Assembly (NCBI GenBank): GCA_019636555.1
Contig: JAHBXH010000001.1
Coordinates: 1,302,001 to 1,366,000, forward strand
DNA length: 64,000 nt
DNA from: Phycisphaeraceae bacterium
GTDB lineage: Bacteria; Planctomycetota; Phycisphaerae; Phycisphaerales; UBA1924
Direction of reading: 5' to 3'
In this document: in pieces, positions 25,852 through 35,239 of the stretch
Position numbering within the stretch: the stretch's first letter is position 1
Layout: each line of letters opens with the position of its first letter
The notes under the pieces: model-generated
Seen by the model: only the letters and a program-made list of their open reading frames with translations
Told to the model about the DNA's origin: nothing
Databases searched by the model: none
Translations under genes and position numbers: made by a program

Positions 25852-26100
25852 CCGTTCTGCGGGTGAAGTGGCGAAAAACGCCTATCCTTTGTCAAGTAGC
25901 GATTGCGCCCGAAAAGACAACCGCCGGGTTGGCAGATGAACGACAAGCCAGCCCCTTGCCGCGTATCGCAGGGCCTCACCGGGAGTCCAAAGCGGGGCGG
26001 ATGCATCTTCCCGGCCGGTTATCCGAACAGTAGAGTGAAAGAAGCCATAGAAGCGTTGAAGTCGGCGGTTTGAACGGCGGGCGGCTGCCCGATAAAGGGA

Positions 26101-28206
26101 ATGATGAGTCGAGTCGTTGAAATGTCGCGAAAGTTCGTCCTCGGCGCGTCCGGGGTGTTTTGTTCCCTTCTTCGGATGAGATCGGCGGATGAGCCGCCGC
26201 GTGACGGGGGGCGACCGAAACCCAACGGTCCCAAGCGCAACGGCCCCCCCGGCCCGGGTCTGCCCGGTGGTCAAGGTCAGCCGCAATCGCGCGGCCTGTT
26301 CACTATGGTCGCGGTCATCGCGCTGATGGTGTTGCTGTTCATGATGTTCAGCGCGCCCAACCGGGCGGAGCGGATCACGCTGCAGCAGTTCAGGATGGAA
26401 TACGACGAGAAGCGCCTGACCGATGTGACGCTGACGGACGAAGGGCTCAAGGCAAAGCGCAAGAAGGACATCACCGGCCCCGAGGGATACGTGATGGTCC
26501 CGATCAACTCGGTGAACCGGGAGTTGATTGCCAAGGAAGCGAACGAGATCACCAAGGGTGATTTCCAGAATAATTCGGCGAGCGTGTGGCTGACGGTGCT
26601 CGTGTTTTTCGGGCCGCTGCTTTTTATTCTTGTGCTTGGCTGGTGGCTGATCAGCCGGGGGCTGCGTGCCGCGGCGGGCGGCGGCGGAATGCTGGGCAAC
26701 TTCGGCAAGAGCCGGCATCGAACTCTGAGCAAGGAGATGACGGGGGTGACCTTTGCCGACGTCGCCGGAATCGACGAGGCGAAGGAAGAAGTCACCGAGA
26801 TCATCGAATTCCTCAAGAACCCTAAGAAGTTCACCAAGCTCGGCGGGCGCATCCCGCGCGGCGTATTGCTGGTCGGCGAGCCCGGCTGCGGCAAGACGCT
26901 CCTGGCAAAGGCCATCGCGGGTGAGGCGGACGTGCCGTTCTTTTCGATCAGCGGATCGGACTTCGTCGAGATGTTCGTGGGCGTGGGCGCGAGCCGCGTG
27001 CGCGACTTGTTCAAGCAGGCCAAGGACAGCGCTCCGTGCATTATCTTCCTCGACGAAATCGACGCGGTCGGTCGGCGGCGTGGCGGTGGATTCACCACCG
27101 GTGGTCACGACGAGCGCGAGCAAACGCTCAACGCCATTCTGGTTGAGATGGACGGGTTCAACACCGCCGATGGCGTGATCGTGATCGCCGCGACCAACCG
27201 GAACGACGTGCTCGATCCGGCGCTGACGCGTCCGGGTCGATTCGATCGCCAGATCACGGTGCCGCTCCCCGACGTGAAGGGCCGGCTTGAGATCCTGCGG
27301 GTTCACTCGAAAAAGGTCAAGATGGGCCCGAACGTCGAGCTCGAGCGGATCGCTCGCGGAACCCCGATGTTCAGCGGCGCCGATCTCGCCGCGATCATCA
27401 ACGAAGGCGCGATCGCCGCGACCATGCAGAACAAGGACTTCATCGAACACGAGGACCTTGAAGAAGCTCGCGACAAAGTGAAATTTGGCCGTGCGAAGAA
27501 GAGCCGCGTGCGCGAGAAGGACGAGAACAAACTTGTCGCGTATCACGAGGCGGGGCACGCGATTCTGCAGGCGATCCTCACCGACGCCGATCCGTTGCAC
27601 AAAGTGACGATCATCCCGCGCGGCGGCGCCGGCGGCGCGACATTCAGTCTTCCCGAGAAAGACCGGATGGGGTACGGCATCAAGTGGCTCAACGCCACGA
27701 TGCGGGTGCTCTGCGGCGGGCGCATCGCCGAGCAGAAGGCAATGAACGATGCCTCGAGCGGCGCCTCCATGGACATCACGCAGGTGACAAGCCTTGCGCG
27801 GACCATGATCGTCGAGTGGGGCATGAGCCGCAAGCTCGGCTTCGTGCGCTACGCGGGCATGGACACGCGCGAGTATTTCATGCCCGAAAAAACGTACTCG
27901 GAAGAAACCGCGAAGGATATCGACGACGAGGTGCGCCGCATGGTTGACGAGGCGTACGCCGACGCGCAACGGCTTCTCGAAGAAAACTGGGACAAGGTTG
28001 TGCACGTCGCGGATGCGCTCATCAAGTACGAGACGCTGAGCGCGGACGATGTGCACCGTTTGATGCGGGGCGAAGAACTCGCCAAGCCGACCGTGGCCGA
28101 CTTGCTTCGTGCCGAGGCGGCCCGCAGAAAAACCGATACGCCTTCGGCGATGCCGCCGGAGACGACATCCGACCTCCCCCCTGGCGCGATGCCGAATCCA
28201 GCATGA
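26101..28206 (+). CDS. ftsH: ATP-dependent zinc metalloprotease FtsH
   Basis: A 701-residue membrane-anchored AAA protease. The N-terminal about 60 residues are rich in Pro, Gly and Arg. Two membrane segments (about 68-82 and 162-182) bracket a periplasmic domain. The AAA module has Walker A GEPGCGKT (residues 259-266; most homologues read GPPGTGKT), Walker [11 protein letters not shown] and the second region of homology TRPGRFDRQ. The protease site is HEAGH at 482-486. ATG 26101 has AAAGGGA close upstream; ATG 26188 is possible. A strong terminator follows. Confidence 0.95.
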   Translation: MMSRVVEMSRKFVLGASGVFCSLLRMRSADEPPRDGGRPKPNGPKRNGPPGPGLPGGQGQPQSRGLFTMVAVIALMVLLFMMFSAPNRAERITLQQFRMEYDEKRLTDVTLTDEGLKAKRKKDITGPEGYVMVPINSVNRELIAKEANEITKGDFQNNSASVWLTVLVFFGPLLFILVLGWWLISRGLRAAAGGGGMLGNFGKSRHRTLSKEMTGVTFADVAGIDEAKEEVTEIIEFLKNPKKFTKLGGRIPRGVLLVGEPGCGKTLLAKAIAGEADVPFFSISGSDFVEMFVGVGASRVRDLFKQAKDSAPCIIFLDEIDAVGRRRGGGFTTGGHDEREQTLNAILVEMDGFNTADGVIVIAATNRNDVLDPALTRPGRFDRQITVPLPDVKGRLEILRVHSKKVKMGPNVELERIARGTPMFSGADLAAIINEGAIAATMQNKDFIEHEDLEEARDKVKFGRAKKSRVREKDENKLVAYHEAGHAILQAILTDADPLHKVTIIPRGGAGGATFSLPEKDRMGYGIKWLNATMRVLCGGRIAEQKAMNDASSGASMDITQVTSLARTMIVEWGMSRKLGFVRYAGMDTREYFMPEKTYSEETAKDIDDEVRRMVDEAYADAQRLLEENWDKVVHVADALIKYETLSADDVHRLMRGEELAKPTVADLLRAEAARRKTDTPSAMPPETTSDLPPGAMPNPA

Positions 28207-28239
28207 TCGTGACGGAAGAATTCAAAGATTGACTGCGAG

Positions 28240-28270
28240 ACGCCGGGAGATCCCGGCGTTTTTTTTTTTC
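28240..28270 (+). terminator. Rho-independent terminator of ftsH
   Basis: A perfect 9-bp stem ACGCCGGGA/TCCCGGCGT with a GA loop (28240-28259) is followed by eleven T residues. Confidence 0.92.
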
Positions 28271-28365
28271 TTCGGGGCACAAAGAGGTTGATTCGCGGTG
28301 TCTTGTTGTCGGTGGGAACCGCGGCCTTGTCGGACGCGGCATCTCACAAGCAAGGAGTACGCCTC

Positions 28366-29409
28366 GTGAAGATTCATCGTTCTCTGGTCGCTCTTGCCTC
28401 GGGCACGCTGCTCGGCAGCGGTGCTTTGCTGGCCACACTTCCGGCGTATGCCGCGGAACCGATGCCCGCGAACTACGTCGCGCCCGCGCAGCGGAACGCA
28501 GCGATCCGCTACCTGATCGCTGTCTCGTACCTCACGCCGGAGATGGGCGAAGAGCTGAAAGCGATCGACTGGGAGAAACTGGGGACTTCGATCGATCCGG
28601 CCAAGATGACGACCGAGTTCAACGACGCAGCGAAGCAGAACTTCGACCAAGTGCTGCAATGGACTGTCGACGGAACCACGATGTCGAAGTGCAATTTCGA
28701 GAGCAACTACGAAGCGGGGGTGGGCACTTTGCTGCCGCAGCTTGCCCAGATGCGTCAACTCGCGCGTGCACTCCGGCTTGATGCGCGAATCAATCTCAAG
28801 AATGGCGACGCCGACAAAGCGGCCGACCGGGTGATGCAGATGCTGAGGCTGGGGAGCCACTTGCAGCAGGATTCGTGGCTCATCAGTGTTCTTGTCGGCG
28901 CCGCGGTGCAGCAGCCGGCATTTCACGAAGCAGTCGCGGTCGCATCGAGCCCGAATCTTTCGGAAGCGAAGCGCCGAGAACTGATCGCGGCGTTGCAAGC
29001 GCTCGACACGCCTGATCCGATCCATTACCAGGACGCGATCTCGGTGGAGCGCCGGAGCATCATCGCATGGCTCGAAAAGGAATCCGCGGCACCGGGTGCC
29101 TGGCAGCGGATCAAGCCCCAATTGATCGAAGAAGGCGGCCCCGGCTCCGACTTGTCTCTGACCGACGAAGAAGTGCGGAAACAAATCGGGCAACTCGGTT
29201 CGGCGTACGACGCCTTCGCGATCGCGGCCAAGGGAACGACCAGCGATGCCGACGCAGCGAAATTCTTTGAACGTTCACAGTCCGGCGAGTGGGGGACGCT
29301 TTCGAAGATGATGATGCCCGGCCTTGAAGCGCTCCGGGCGTCGGAACGCAGGTACAAGGAAGCACTGGCGAAAGCGATCGCCGCACTGCAAAGCCCGGCG
29401 GGCAAATAG
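28366..29409 (+). CDS. Secreted protein of unknown function, upstream of an ECF sigma gene
   Basis: A 347-residue exported, mostly helical protein. GTG 28366 has AAGGAG nine bases upstream; the signal peptide ends near ATLPAYAAEP. The body is rich in Ala, Leu and Gln with no recognised domain (QMRQLARALRLDARINLKNG in the middle). The next gene, a sigma factor, starts at the last base of its stop (TAGTG), so the two are co-translated. It may report or be controlled by an envelope signal. Confidence 0.75.
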   Translation: MKIHRSLVALASGTLLGSGALLATLPAYAAEPMPANYVAPAQRNAAIRYLIAVSYLTPEMGEELKAIDWEKLGTSIDPAKMTTEFNDAAKQNFDQVLQWTVDGTTMSKCNFESNYEAGVGTLLPQLAQMRQLARALRLDARINLKNGDADKAADRVMQMLRLGSHLQQDSWLISVLVGAAVQQPAFHEAVAVASSPNLSEAKRRELIAALQALDTPDPIHYQDAISVERRSIIAWLEKESAAPGAWQRIKPQLIEEGGPGSDLSLTDEEVRKQIGQLGSAYDAFAIAAKGTTSDADAAKFFERSQSGEWGTLSKMMMPGLEALRASERRYKEALAKAIAALQSPAGK

Positions 29410-29954
29410 TGCATTCCGACGACCGCCAACTTCTGGTTGGAATTGCTCGCGGACGCGACGACTGCGCTCGCGAGCTTTGGTCGCGCCATGGCCCGGGGCT
29501 GACGGCGCTCGCGAGGGCGATCGTCGGTGCGAGTGCCGCCGGCGATGTCGTGCAGTCCGCGCTATGCCGGATTCTGGAGGTTTCGACGTGGCGGCTGAGT
29601 CGGGTCGAGCACGTGCAGGCCTGGCTGACGACGCTGGTGCGCCGCGAAGCCGCGAATTTCTTGCGCGCGGAGAAACGCCGCCGCGTGCGTGATCGGGAGC
29701 CGCGCGTGGCCGTCAATGAAATTGCTGCCGACGCCGGCGGGATCTGGGGTGCGGTGGACAATCTTCCCCGGCGGTTCCGCGAAGTCATTGTCCTGAAATT
29801 GATCGCGGGATTGTCATTCGAGCAATTGGCGCTGTCGCTCGGGATCAATCCGAATACGGCGGCGGCGCGATACCGTTCCGCGATCGAGTCGCTGCGAGAA
29901 TCCGCCCGCGTCGAGGACCGTGTGTTGTCGCTGAGAGGTACCGGCCATGGATGA
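29409..29954 (+). CDS. ECF-type RNA polymerase sigma factor
   Basis: A 181-residue sigma factor. Region 2 includes ELWSRHGPGLTALARAIV and VEHVQAWLTTLVRREAANF. Region 4 is NLPRRFREVIVLKLIAGLS with the helix-turn-helix FEQLALSLGINPNTAAARYRSAIESLR. GTG 29409 overlaps the preceding stop. The next gene overlaps its 3' end by eight bases and encodes a single-pass membrane protein, in the usual place of an anti-sigma factor. Confidence 0.85.
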   Translation: MHSDDRQLLVGIARGRDDCARELWSRHGPGLTALARAIVGASAAGDVVQSALCRILEVSTWRLSRVEHVQAWLTTLVRREAANFLRAEKRRRVRDREPRVAVNEIAADAGGIWGAVDNLPRRFREVIVLKLIAGLSFEQLALSLGINPNTAAARYRSAIESLRESARVEDRVLSLRGTGHG

Positions 29955-30309
29955 CAATTTCACCCTTCTGGAAGCGAGGCTCACGCGCGAGAGCGGGGCA
30001 CCGGAATCCGAGACGCCCGCGCGCTTTCTTCGAGCCGTTCGCGTGCGCCGGCGACGGGTATTGGTGGGACGCGCATCGGCCGCGTTTTTGGTTGCGATGT
30101 GCGCCGCAGTGGGATTGTGGGGAATTTCTGTTCGCGGCCGGCCGACAGACGCGGGAGATCAATCGGGCGCGGCATATGTTGGTCTGGCATCAATGCGAAA
30201 ACTGCGGGAGCTGCCGGCGGAGATTCCGCCCGCCGTCGGCACCGAGAACGTGACCCGAGTGCTCGACTCACGCGAGCCGCCGGCTGCCTTGGGAATCGGT
30301 GGCTTGTGA
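29947..30309 (+). CDS. Single-pass membrane protein, candidate anti-sigma partner
   Basis: A 120-residue protein. A cytoplasmic N-terminus of about 43 residues (MDDNFTLLEARLTRES ... FLRAVRVRRRRVL) precedes one membrane segment (about 44-60) and an outer C-terminal part of about 55 residues. No zinc-finger motif is present. The overlap with the sigma gene and the topology suggest an anti-sigma role; similarity to a known anti-sigma family was not seen. Confidence 0.6.
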   Translation: MDDNFTLLEARLTRESGAPESETPARFLRAVRVRRRRVLVGRASAAFLVAMCAAVGLWGISVRGRPTDAGDQSGAAYVGLASMRKLRELPAEIPPAVGTENVTRVLDSREPPAALGIGGL

Positions 30310-30319
30310 TCCCGTCTGG

Positions 30320-30607
30320 TTACGGGCTTGAACATGGCTCGTGATCGACGCGGGTCGTCTGTTCTCCCATGTGGATCCAGAACTCGTGTTCCCAGCCCGC
30401 CTGATCGGCATCTTGCTCACGCCGGAACGGCCCGAGGCACCAGGGCTTGTCGTGCAATCGGCAGTGCACGTACCACTTGTAGTAGTCGCTGTCGGTGTCG
30501 TTGGCGTCGGGGCGCGTGACGCAGGCGCCGAGACTCAGTGCAATCGCAACCGGAGCAAAGAGGCGGACCGAATTGCGACCGAGCGTGCGAAGATTCAAGC
30601 GAGCCAT
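30320..30607 (-). CDS. Small lipoprotein of unknown function
   Basis: A 95-residue lipoprotein from ATG 30607, with AAGGGAG five bases upstream. Lipobox SLGAC puts the lipidated Cys at residue 29. The mature part is short, polar and aromatic (SDYYKWYVHCRLHDKPWCLG), with two further Cys that could form a disulfide. It is convergent with the sigma module. No family recognised. Confidence 0.68.
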   Translation of the reverse strand: MARLNLRTLGRNSVRLFAPVAIALSLGACVTRPDANDTDSDYYKWYVHCRLHDKPWCLGPFRREQDADQAGWEHEFWIHMGEQTTRVDHEPCSSP

Positions 30608-30748
30608 GCAATCTCCCTTGGCGGGAGAGTAACACGCTCGCGGAACGAGAGTGTGCACGACGAAACAAAAAGGGCGGTCGCCCGCGCGTTGCCCACGAGT
30701 CGCCTGTGAGTCGCCCGTGAACCTATTTCCCGACAACGGCGCGGTCGG

Positions 30749-32020
30749 CTACGGGCAGACGAGCGTGCTGTACGCGGAAGCAAAGAGGACGAAGTCCGCG
30801 TCGTCGACTAGTCCGTCCGCATTGAGATCCGCGGGACAACCGCTCGGCATTTCCGGGGCCGAACAGACTAAGACGTCATATCCCGCCGCGAAGGCCACGA
30901 AGTCGTTGTCCAAGACAAATCCATCGCACGTGAAGTCACCGGGGCATTGGCGCACGTACACGGTACCGGAGGTGCAAGCTCCCGTAAGGCAGCTGTTCCT
31001 TATCCGAACGTAGTACGTCGTCGTCACCTTTGGAGCGGGTATCGTGACGTTAAACCCTGTTGCGATGGCTGGACCATCGCAGCTCCCGGCGCTCCACTCA
31101 AACGTTCCGCTGTATTGGACCCCGGCATTCAGTTGAATTGTCCCGTTGTCATACTGGCACAAGTTGTTGCGGTTGACCTGAACCGCATAAGGCGTCGAGG
31201 CGTTGTTCACCGACACAGTCACCGCCCACCTGTTGATCGATACAGCCCCATCGACAAGACGCCTCGTTTGCGCGAGATAGGCGGGGCTGAAAACATTTGG
31301 GGGATGCACGGTGATTTGTGCTCCCGTGCCGATGAGAACTTCGTTGTAGTACCAGTCAATCACATGACCCGCTGGCGGTTGCGGAACCGAAAGCACAACG
31401 GGAGCTCCCGGGCACACAGCGGATCCGGGTGACGCGAAACCCGAAGCAGGCGCAGCGGGTGGGACGCCGAGCGTGAGGATGTACGAGAAGCTTCCGGGTA
31501 GCGCGTTGCCGAATTGGATCTCGCCGTACGTCTCCCCGTAAACCGTGTAGGTTTGACCGGCGAGCAGAGTTCCGTTTTCGTTTGCGTTACCCGTGTAGTG
31601 CATAAAGCTCACCCCGGGACCGGTGAGGCCGACATTTGCATACGAGGCGCTCGAAATGAAATTCACGGGCATATCGACCGGCACCGAAAAAGTTACATTG
31701 TGCTTTGAAAAAGCCGTGCCATATCCCGAGTAGTAGCCGACGCTCTTGCCCGGGTTCGCGGACCCCGAGCAGCGCAACTGCATTGGCCCAAGTACGGAAG
31801 TTTGACCCGCGAATGCCTGGCCGGTCGACTGTGTCTCGGGTGTTCCGATCGATTGCAGGCTGGCGTAAAACAATCCAAAGTCGCTCGCCGCAGCAGTCTG
31901 CGCAGGCAATCCCGCGGATTGCGCCTTGATCGACCGTGTCTGCGTCAAGTACTGAACCTGACCCATTGCCGACATTGAGAGCCACAAAGTGGCTCCGACC
32001 ACAAAGCATTGCGCTTGCAC
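30749..32020 (-). CDS. Secreted beta-rich protein with dockerin-like C-terminal module
   Basis: A 423-residue exported protein. GTG 32020 has AAGGAG six bases upstream; the signal peptide ends near SMSAMGQ. The middle holds Ig-like or PKD-like beta repeats with Cys pairs (SPGSAVCPGAPVVLSVPQPP is such an edge). The last 65 or so residues contain two calcium-loop units: CPGDFTCDGFVLDNDFVAFA and CPADLNADGLVDDADF, ending LVCP. The first loop is degenerate. The function is probably at the cell surface. Confidence 0.75.
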   Translation of the reverse strand: MQAQCFVVGATLWLSMSAMGQVQYLTQTRSIKAQSAGLPAQTAAASDFGLFYASLQSIGTPETQSTGQAFAGQTSVLGPMQLRCSGSANPGKSVGYYSGYGTAFSKHNVTFSVPVDMPVNFISSASYANVGLTGPGVSFMHYTGNANENGTLLAGQTYTVYGETYGEIQFGNALPGSFSYILTLGVPPAAPASGFASPGSAVCPGAPVVLSVPQPPAGHVIDWYYNEVLIGTGAQITVHPPNVFSPAYLAQTRRLVDGAVSINRWAVTVSVNNASTPYAVQVNRNNLCQYDNGTIQLNAGVQYSGTFEWSAGSCDGPAIATGFNVTIPAPKVTTTYYVRIRNSCLTGACTSGTVYVRQCPGDFTCDGFVLDNDFVAFAAGYDVLVCSAPEMPSGCPADLNADGLVDDADFVLFASAYSTLVCP

Positions 32021-32302
32021 TGGATGCTCCTTGCTACCCCCAAGCCGATCCCAATTGTCGGGAGATTGCGAGCAAATTGCAAGTGCAAAGAGCGTGAAGA
32101 GCTATGCCCTCCGAGGCACATTTTCGGTGTGACATGTCGCAGCGGCCGGTGCTCAGTCGGCGCGCCGCACAAGGGAACGGAGCGCACGAGATTGCTGCTC
32201 GCAACGCACCGCCATCGCGTTTCATACTTGTGTGCCGGCCGCAGGCAATATGAAGAATTCTTCATTGCCATGAGCCGTTGTTTGGGCACACCTTTCCAAG
32301 AG

Positions 32303-33115
32303 CTACGCCGCTTCTGCTTCCGGCAGATCTTCGACCGTTCCTGCAACGCCGTCCCGCGTTACGTAGAAGAAGTCCGGGCTGATCGGATAGGGCAGGCGCT
32401 TGTAATCGTGCTCGACCCGCGTGCGCAGACGCTTGATGAACGGGTCGGGGCCCGGCGAAATCGCGACAAACATGTCGCGCGCGGGGGTTGCGACGTAGAA
32501 ATCGCCGCCGAGTTGTGCCGCGAGCCGATCGTGCAAACCGCCCAAGAGCAGGCGTGCCGCGTCGTACCCGTCGTGCTGGCTCATAATCGCCGCCTTGCCG
32601 CCTTCCTTCGATTCAACAACCTGGATTTCGAGTTCTGGCGCGTAGCCCTCGAGATTCTCGCGGCTGATCTGCTCGAGTTCGTCGGGCGAGAGCTTCCAGC
32701 GGACGAGCTGTTCGGTTGTGATACTGACGGTCATCTGCGGCAGGTCGGTCACGAAGACGATGACCGTGTTGTTCACGAACGGAACGTGCGCGACCTGCTC
32801 GCGGGAGAGGTGTCGGAAAATGGAAACCGGCTGGATGCGCGGCATGATCCGCGGGCGAGCGAAGTCCAGCGACATGCTCGTCAACTGCATCGAGTCGCCG
32901 GCGAAAAGCTGGTCGAGATAGTGCTCGACGATCTCAGTTCCTCGCACCGGCTCGTGATTGACCATCCGGTAGAGGTTTTCGAGATCGAGGCGGCGCCCGT
33001 TGACGAGCAATTCACGAGGACCGACGAGATCGATCGCGTATTCAGGCTGAAGTTTGCGGAGCATGGAAGCGACGGCCTCGGCAAAGGCCTCGGGCTCACG
33101 CGGCATGGTCGGCAT
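32303..33115 (-). CDS. DUF1444 family protein (YtpQ-like)
   Basis: A 270-residue cytoplasmic protein. The DUF1444 family pattern is clear: YAIDLVGPRELLVNGRRLDL near the N-terminus, NTVIVFVTDLPQ in the middle, and GGDFYVATPARDMFVAI later. The function of the family is unknown. ATG 33115 has GAGGGG nine bases upstream; ATG 33106 is possible. It is divergent from acpP. Confidence 0.75.
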   Translation of the reverse strand: MPTMPREPEAFAEAVASMLRKLQPEYAIDLVGPRELLVNGRRLDLENLYRMVNHEPVRGTEIVEHYLDQLFAGDSMQLTSMSLDFARPRIMPRIQPVSIFRHLSREQVAHVPFVNNTVIVFVTDLPQMTVSITTEQLVRWKLSPDELEQISRENLEGYAPELEIQVVESKEGGKAAIMSQHDGYDAARLLLGGLHDRLAAQLGGDFYVATPARDMFVAISPGPDPFIKRLRTRVEHDYKRLPYPISPDFFYVTRDGVAGTVEDLPEAEAA

Positions 33116-33429
33116 AGAAACACACCCCTCGCGATCGGCGGAACGCCGACGAACATGGCGGCGCTTCACGCCACCACCGGCGGGAAACAGACGCACACCG
33201 GACAATCGACCGCTCGGAGTATCGACTCACCGATACGGGTGCGGGGGCGGGCAGTTCTGCAAAACCGTTGTTGACGATGCAGAGCGCTGGCGCAAACGGA
33301 TCGATTCGCCGATTCGCGTCGGTTTGAGCGCAAAGGCTGCCTTCGCAGCCCGAGAAACGGAGGATCGGGGCGACGTCCGCGAACTTAGTGGGCCCAAACG
33401 CGGGCGTTTCCGGCGGAAGAAACCCGAAC
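33116..33429. other. Divergent intergenic region between the DUF1444 gene and acpP
   Basis: About 310 bases with no supportable gene. The acpP promoter lies at its right end (33430-33458). A matching minus-strand promoter for the DUF1444 gene was not identified with confidence. Confidence 0.45.
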
Positions 33430-33458
33430 TTGGCAGGGCGCAGGGATGCGAGTAGAAT
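33430..33458 (+). promoter_or_regulatory. Predicted sigma-70-type promoter of acpP-fabF
   Basis: TTGGCA (33430-33435), a 17-base spacer and TAGAAT (33453-33458). Transcription would start near 33465, giving a leader of about 105 bases. Confidence 0.6.
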
Positions 33459-33572
33459 GCCCCCACGAGTTTGAGATCGGCGGCTGCGGGCCGGTCTTCC
33501 ACCAAGGCGTGCGCGTGGGCGTTGCCGGGAAGACCTGAAACCGGGAACGTCCGTTCTTTCAGGAGAATGCTT

Positions 33573-33827
33573 GTGACCGACCAAGAGATCGAAGCAAAGG
33601 TCATCGAGATCGTCGCCGAGCAGATGGGCGCGGACAAGGCGAAGATCACTCGGGGCACCCGCTTCGTCGATGATCTGAACGCCGACAGCCTCGACACCGT
33701 CGAATTGGTGATGGAATTCGAGGACGAATTCGAAACCGAGATTCCGGATGAGCACGCCGAAAAGATCAAGACGGTCGGCGAGGCCATCGACTTCATCAAG
33801 CAGGCTCGTGACGCCGCGACGAAGTAA
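33573..33827 (+). CDS. acpP: Acyl carrier protein
   Basis: An 84-residue acidic carrier of growing fatty acyl chains. The phosphopantetheine attachment site is Ser39 in [17 protein letters not shown] 33573 is preferred because AGGAG at 33561-33565 is seven bases away; ATG 33567 would leave only one base. fabF follows after 63 bases, the standard fatty acid synthesis pairing. Confidence 0.95.
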   Translation: MTDQEIEAKVIEIVAEQMGADKAKITRGTRFVDDLNADSLDTVELVMEFEDEFETEIPDEHAEKIKTVGEAIDFIKQARDAATK

Positions 33828-33890
33828 GTCGCCCATTGCCGGATTTTCAGACGCCGGACCTAACCCCCTTCGGAAGGACACCCCGCTTCG

Positions 33891-35183
33891 ATGTTGGCAG
33901 GAAGCTCAAGTCGTCGCGTGGTCGTAACAGGAAGAGGCGCCGTGACCAATCTTGGGCACGACGCCGCGACCACTTGGTCGGGCATGCGTGAAGGCCGGAG
34001 CGGGATTCGGCGGGTCGAGTCCGAATTCTTTCAGCGCTACAAGTCGTGGGCTGTCACAATCGCTGGAGAAGTGCAAGGCTGGGACCCGTGCGGCGGACCG
34101 ACCGCGGTGATGGAGTTCCGCGAGGCCAAGCGGCTCGATCGCGTGACGCAACTCGGCGTCGCCGCGGCGGTCGAAGCCGTGCGCGATTCGGGGATCGATT
34201 TCGCTCGAGAGAACCCCGAATTGTGCGGCGTCGTAGTCGGGTCGGGCATCGGTGGTATCACGACGATCGAAGACGGGATGTACACCCTTGTCGATCGGGG
34301 GCCCGACCGCCTCAGTCCGTTCACGGTCCCCCGCCTGATGGTCAACGCGACCACCGGAAACATCTCGATCCGATTCGGCCTCAAGGGTCCGGCGGCGGCG
34401 CACGCGACGGCCTGCGCGAGCAGCGGGCACGCGATCGCCGACGCGGCACACATGATCCAGCGCGGGTGGGCCGACGTCATGGTTGCCGGCGGAAGCGAAG
34501 CCGCGGTCAGCCCGCTGTGCATGGGCGCGTTTATGGTGATGAAGGCGCTTTCGACCCGGAACGAAGCTCCGGAGAAAGCCAGCCGCCCGTTCGACAAAGA
34601 CCGCGACGGCTTTGTCCTCTCCGAGGGTGCCGCGATGTTCGTGCTCGAAAGCGAGGAGCACGCACAGAAGCGCGGCGCCAATATCTACGGCGAACTGATC
34701 GGCACCGGAAATTCGAGTGATGCCGGCCACATCACCGCGCCGGACGCGGAAGGCCACGGGGCGGCGCGTTCGATGCGCATGGCGTTGAAAGACGCAAAGC
34801 TCAATCTTTCCGACATCGGCTATGTGAACGCTCACGGCACCAGCACGCCCTTGGGCGACAAGGCGGAGGTCGCGGCCGTGCTCAACGTTTTCGGCGATCA
34901 CGCCCGCAAAAGCGCTGGCGGCAAACTGCTGATGAGCAGCACCAAGAGCATGCACGGCCATTGCCTCGGCGCCTCGGGCGCGGTTGAATTAATTGCTTGC
35001 ATGCACGCGGTGAACGACGGCGTCATCGCCCCGACCATCAATCTCGAGAATCCGGACGAAGGATTCGATCTTGATCTCGTTGCCCATCACGCCCGAGAGC
35101 GGCGTGTGAAGTACGTGATGAACAATACATTCGGCTTTGGCGGACACAACGTCACCTTGATCTTCGGCGCCTACCAAGGCTAA
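33891..35183 (+). CDS. fabF: 3-oxoacyl-ACP synthase II
   Basis: A 430-residue condensing enzyme of fatty acid elongation. The thiolase-fold catalytic residues are visible: Cys175 in ATACASSGHAI, His in NAHGTSTPLGD and His in KSMHGHCLGASGAVE. The N-terminus RRVVVTGRGAVTNLG and C-terminus NTFGFGGHNVTLIF are canonical. It directly follows acpP and is probably transcribed with it. Confidence 0.95.
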   Translation: MLAGSSSRRVVVTGRGAVTNLGHDAATTWSGMREGRSGIRRVESEFFQRYKSWAVTIAGEVQGWDPCGGPTAVMEFREAKRLDRVTQLGVAAAVEAVRDSGIDFARENPELCGVVVGSGIGGITTIEDGMYTLVDRGPDRLSPFTVPRLMVNATTGNISIRFGLKGPAAAHATACASSGHAIADAAHMIQRGWADVMVAGGSEAAVSPLCMGAFMVMKALSTRNEAPEKASRPFDKDRDGFVLSEGAAMFVLESEEHAQKRGANIYGELIGTGNSSDAGHITAPDAEGHGAARSMRMALKDAKLNLSDIGYVNAHGTSTPLGDKAEVAAVLNVFGDHARKSAGGKLLMSSTKSMHGHCLGASGAVELIACMHAVNDGVIAPTINLENPDEGFDLDLVAHHARERRVKYVMNNTFGFGGHNVTLIFGAYQG

Positions 35184-35239
35184 ATGCATTCCGATTTTCG
35201 GGCACGCGGATCGAACAAATAACTGGCAAGGAGCCCCGG

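Noticed and set aside
25882..28056. 724-codon minus-strand frame opposite ftsH
   Set aside because: Antisense shadow of ftsH with biased composition and no family motif.
32009..33274. 421-codon plus-strand frame opposite the DUF1444 gene
   Set aside because: Antisense shadow; the minus-strand protein has a clear family pattern and ribosome binding site.
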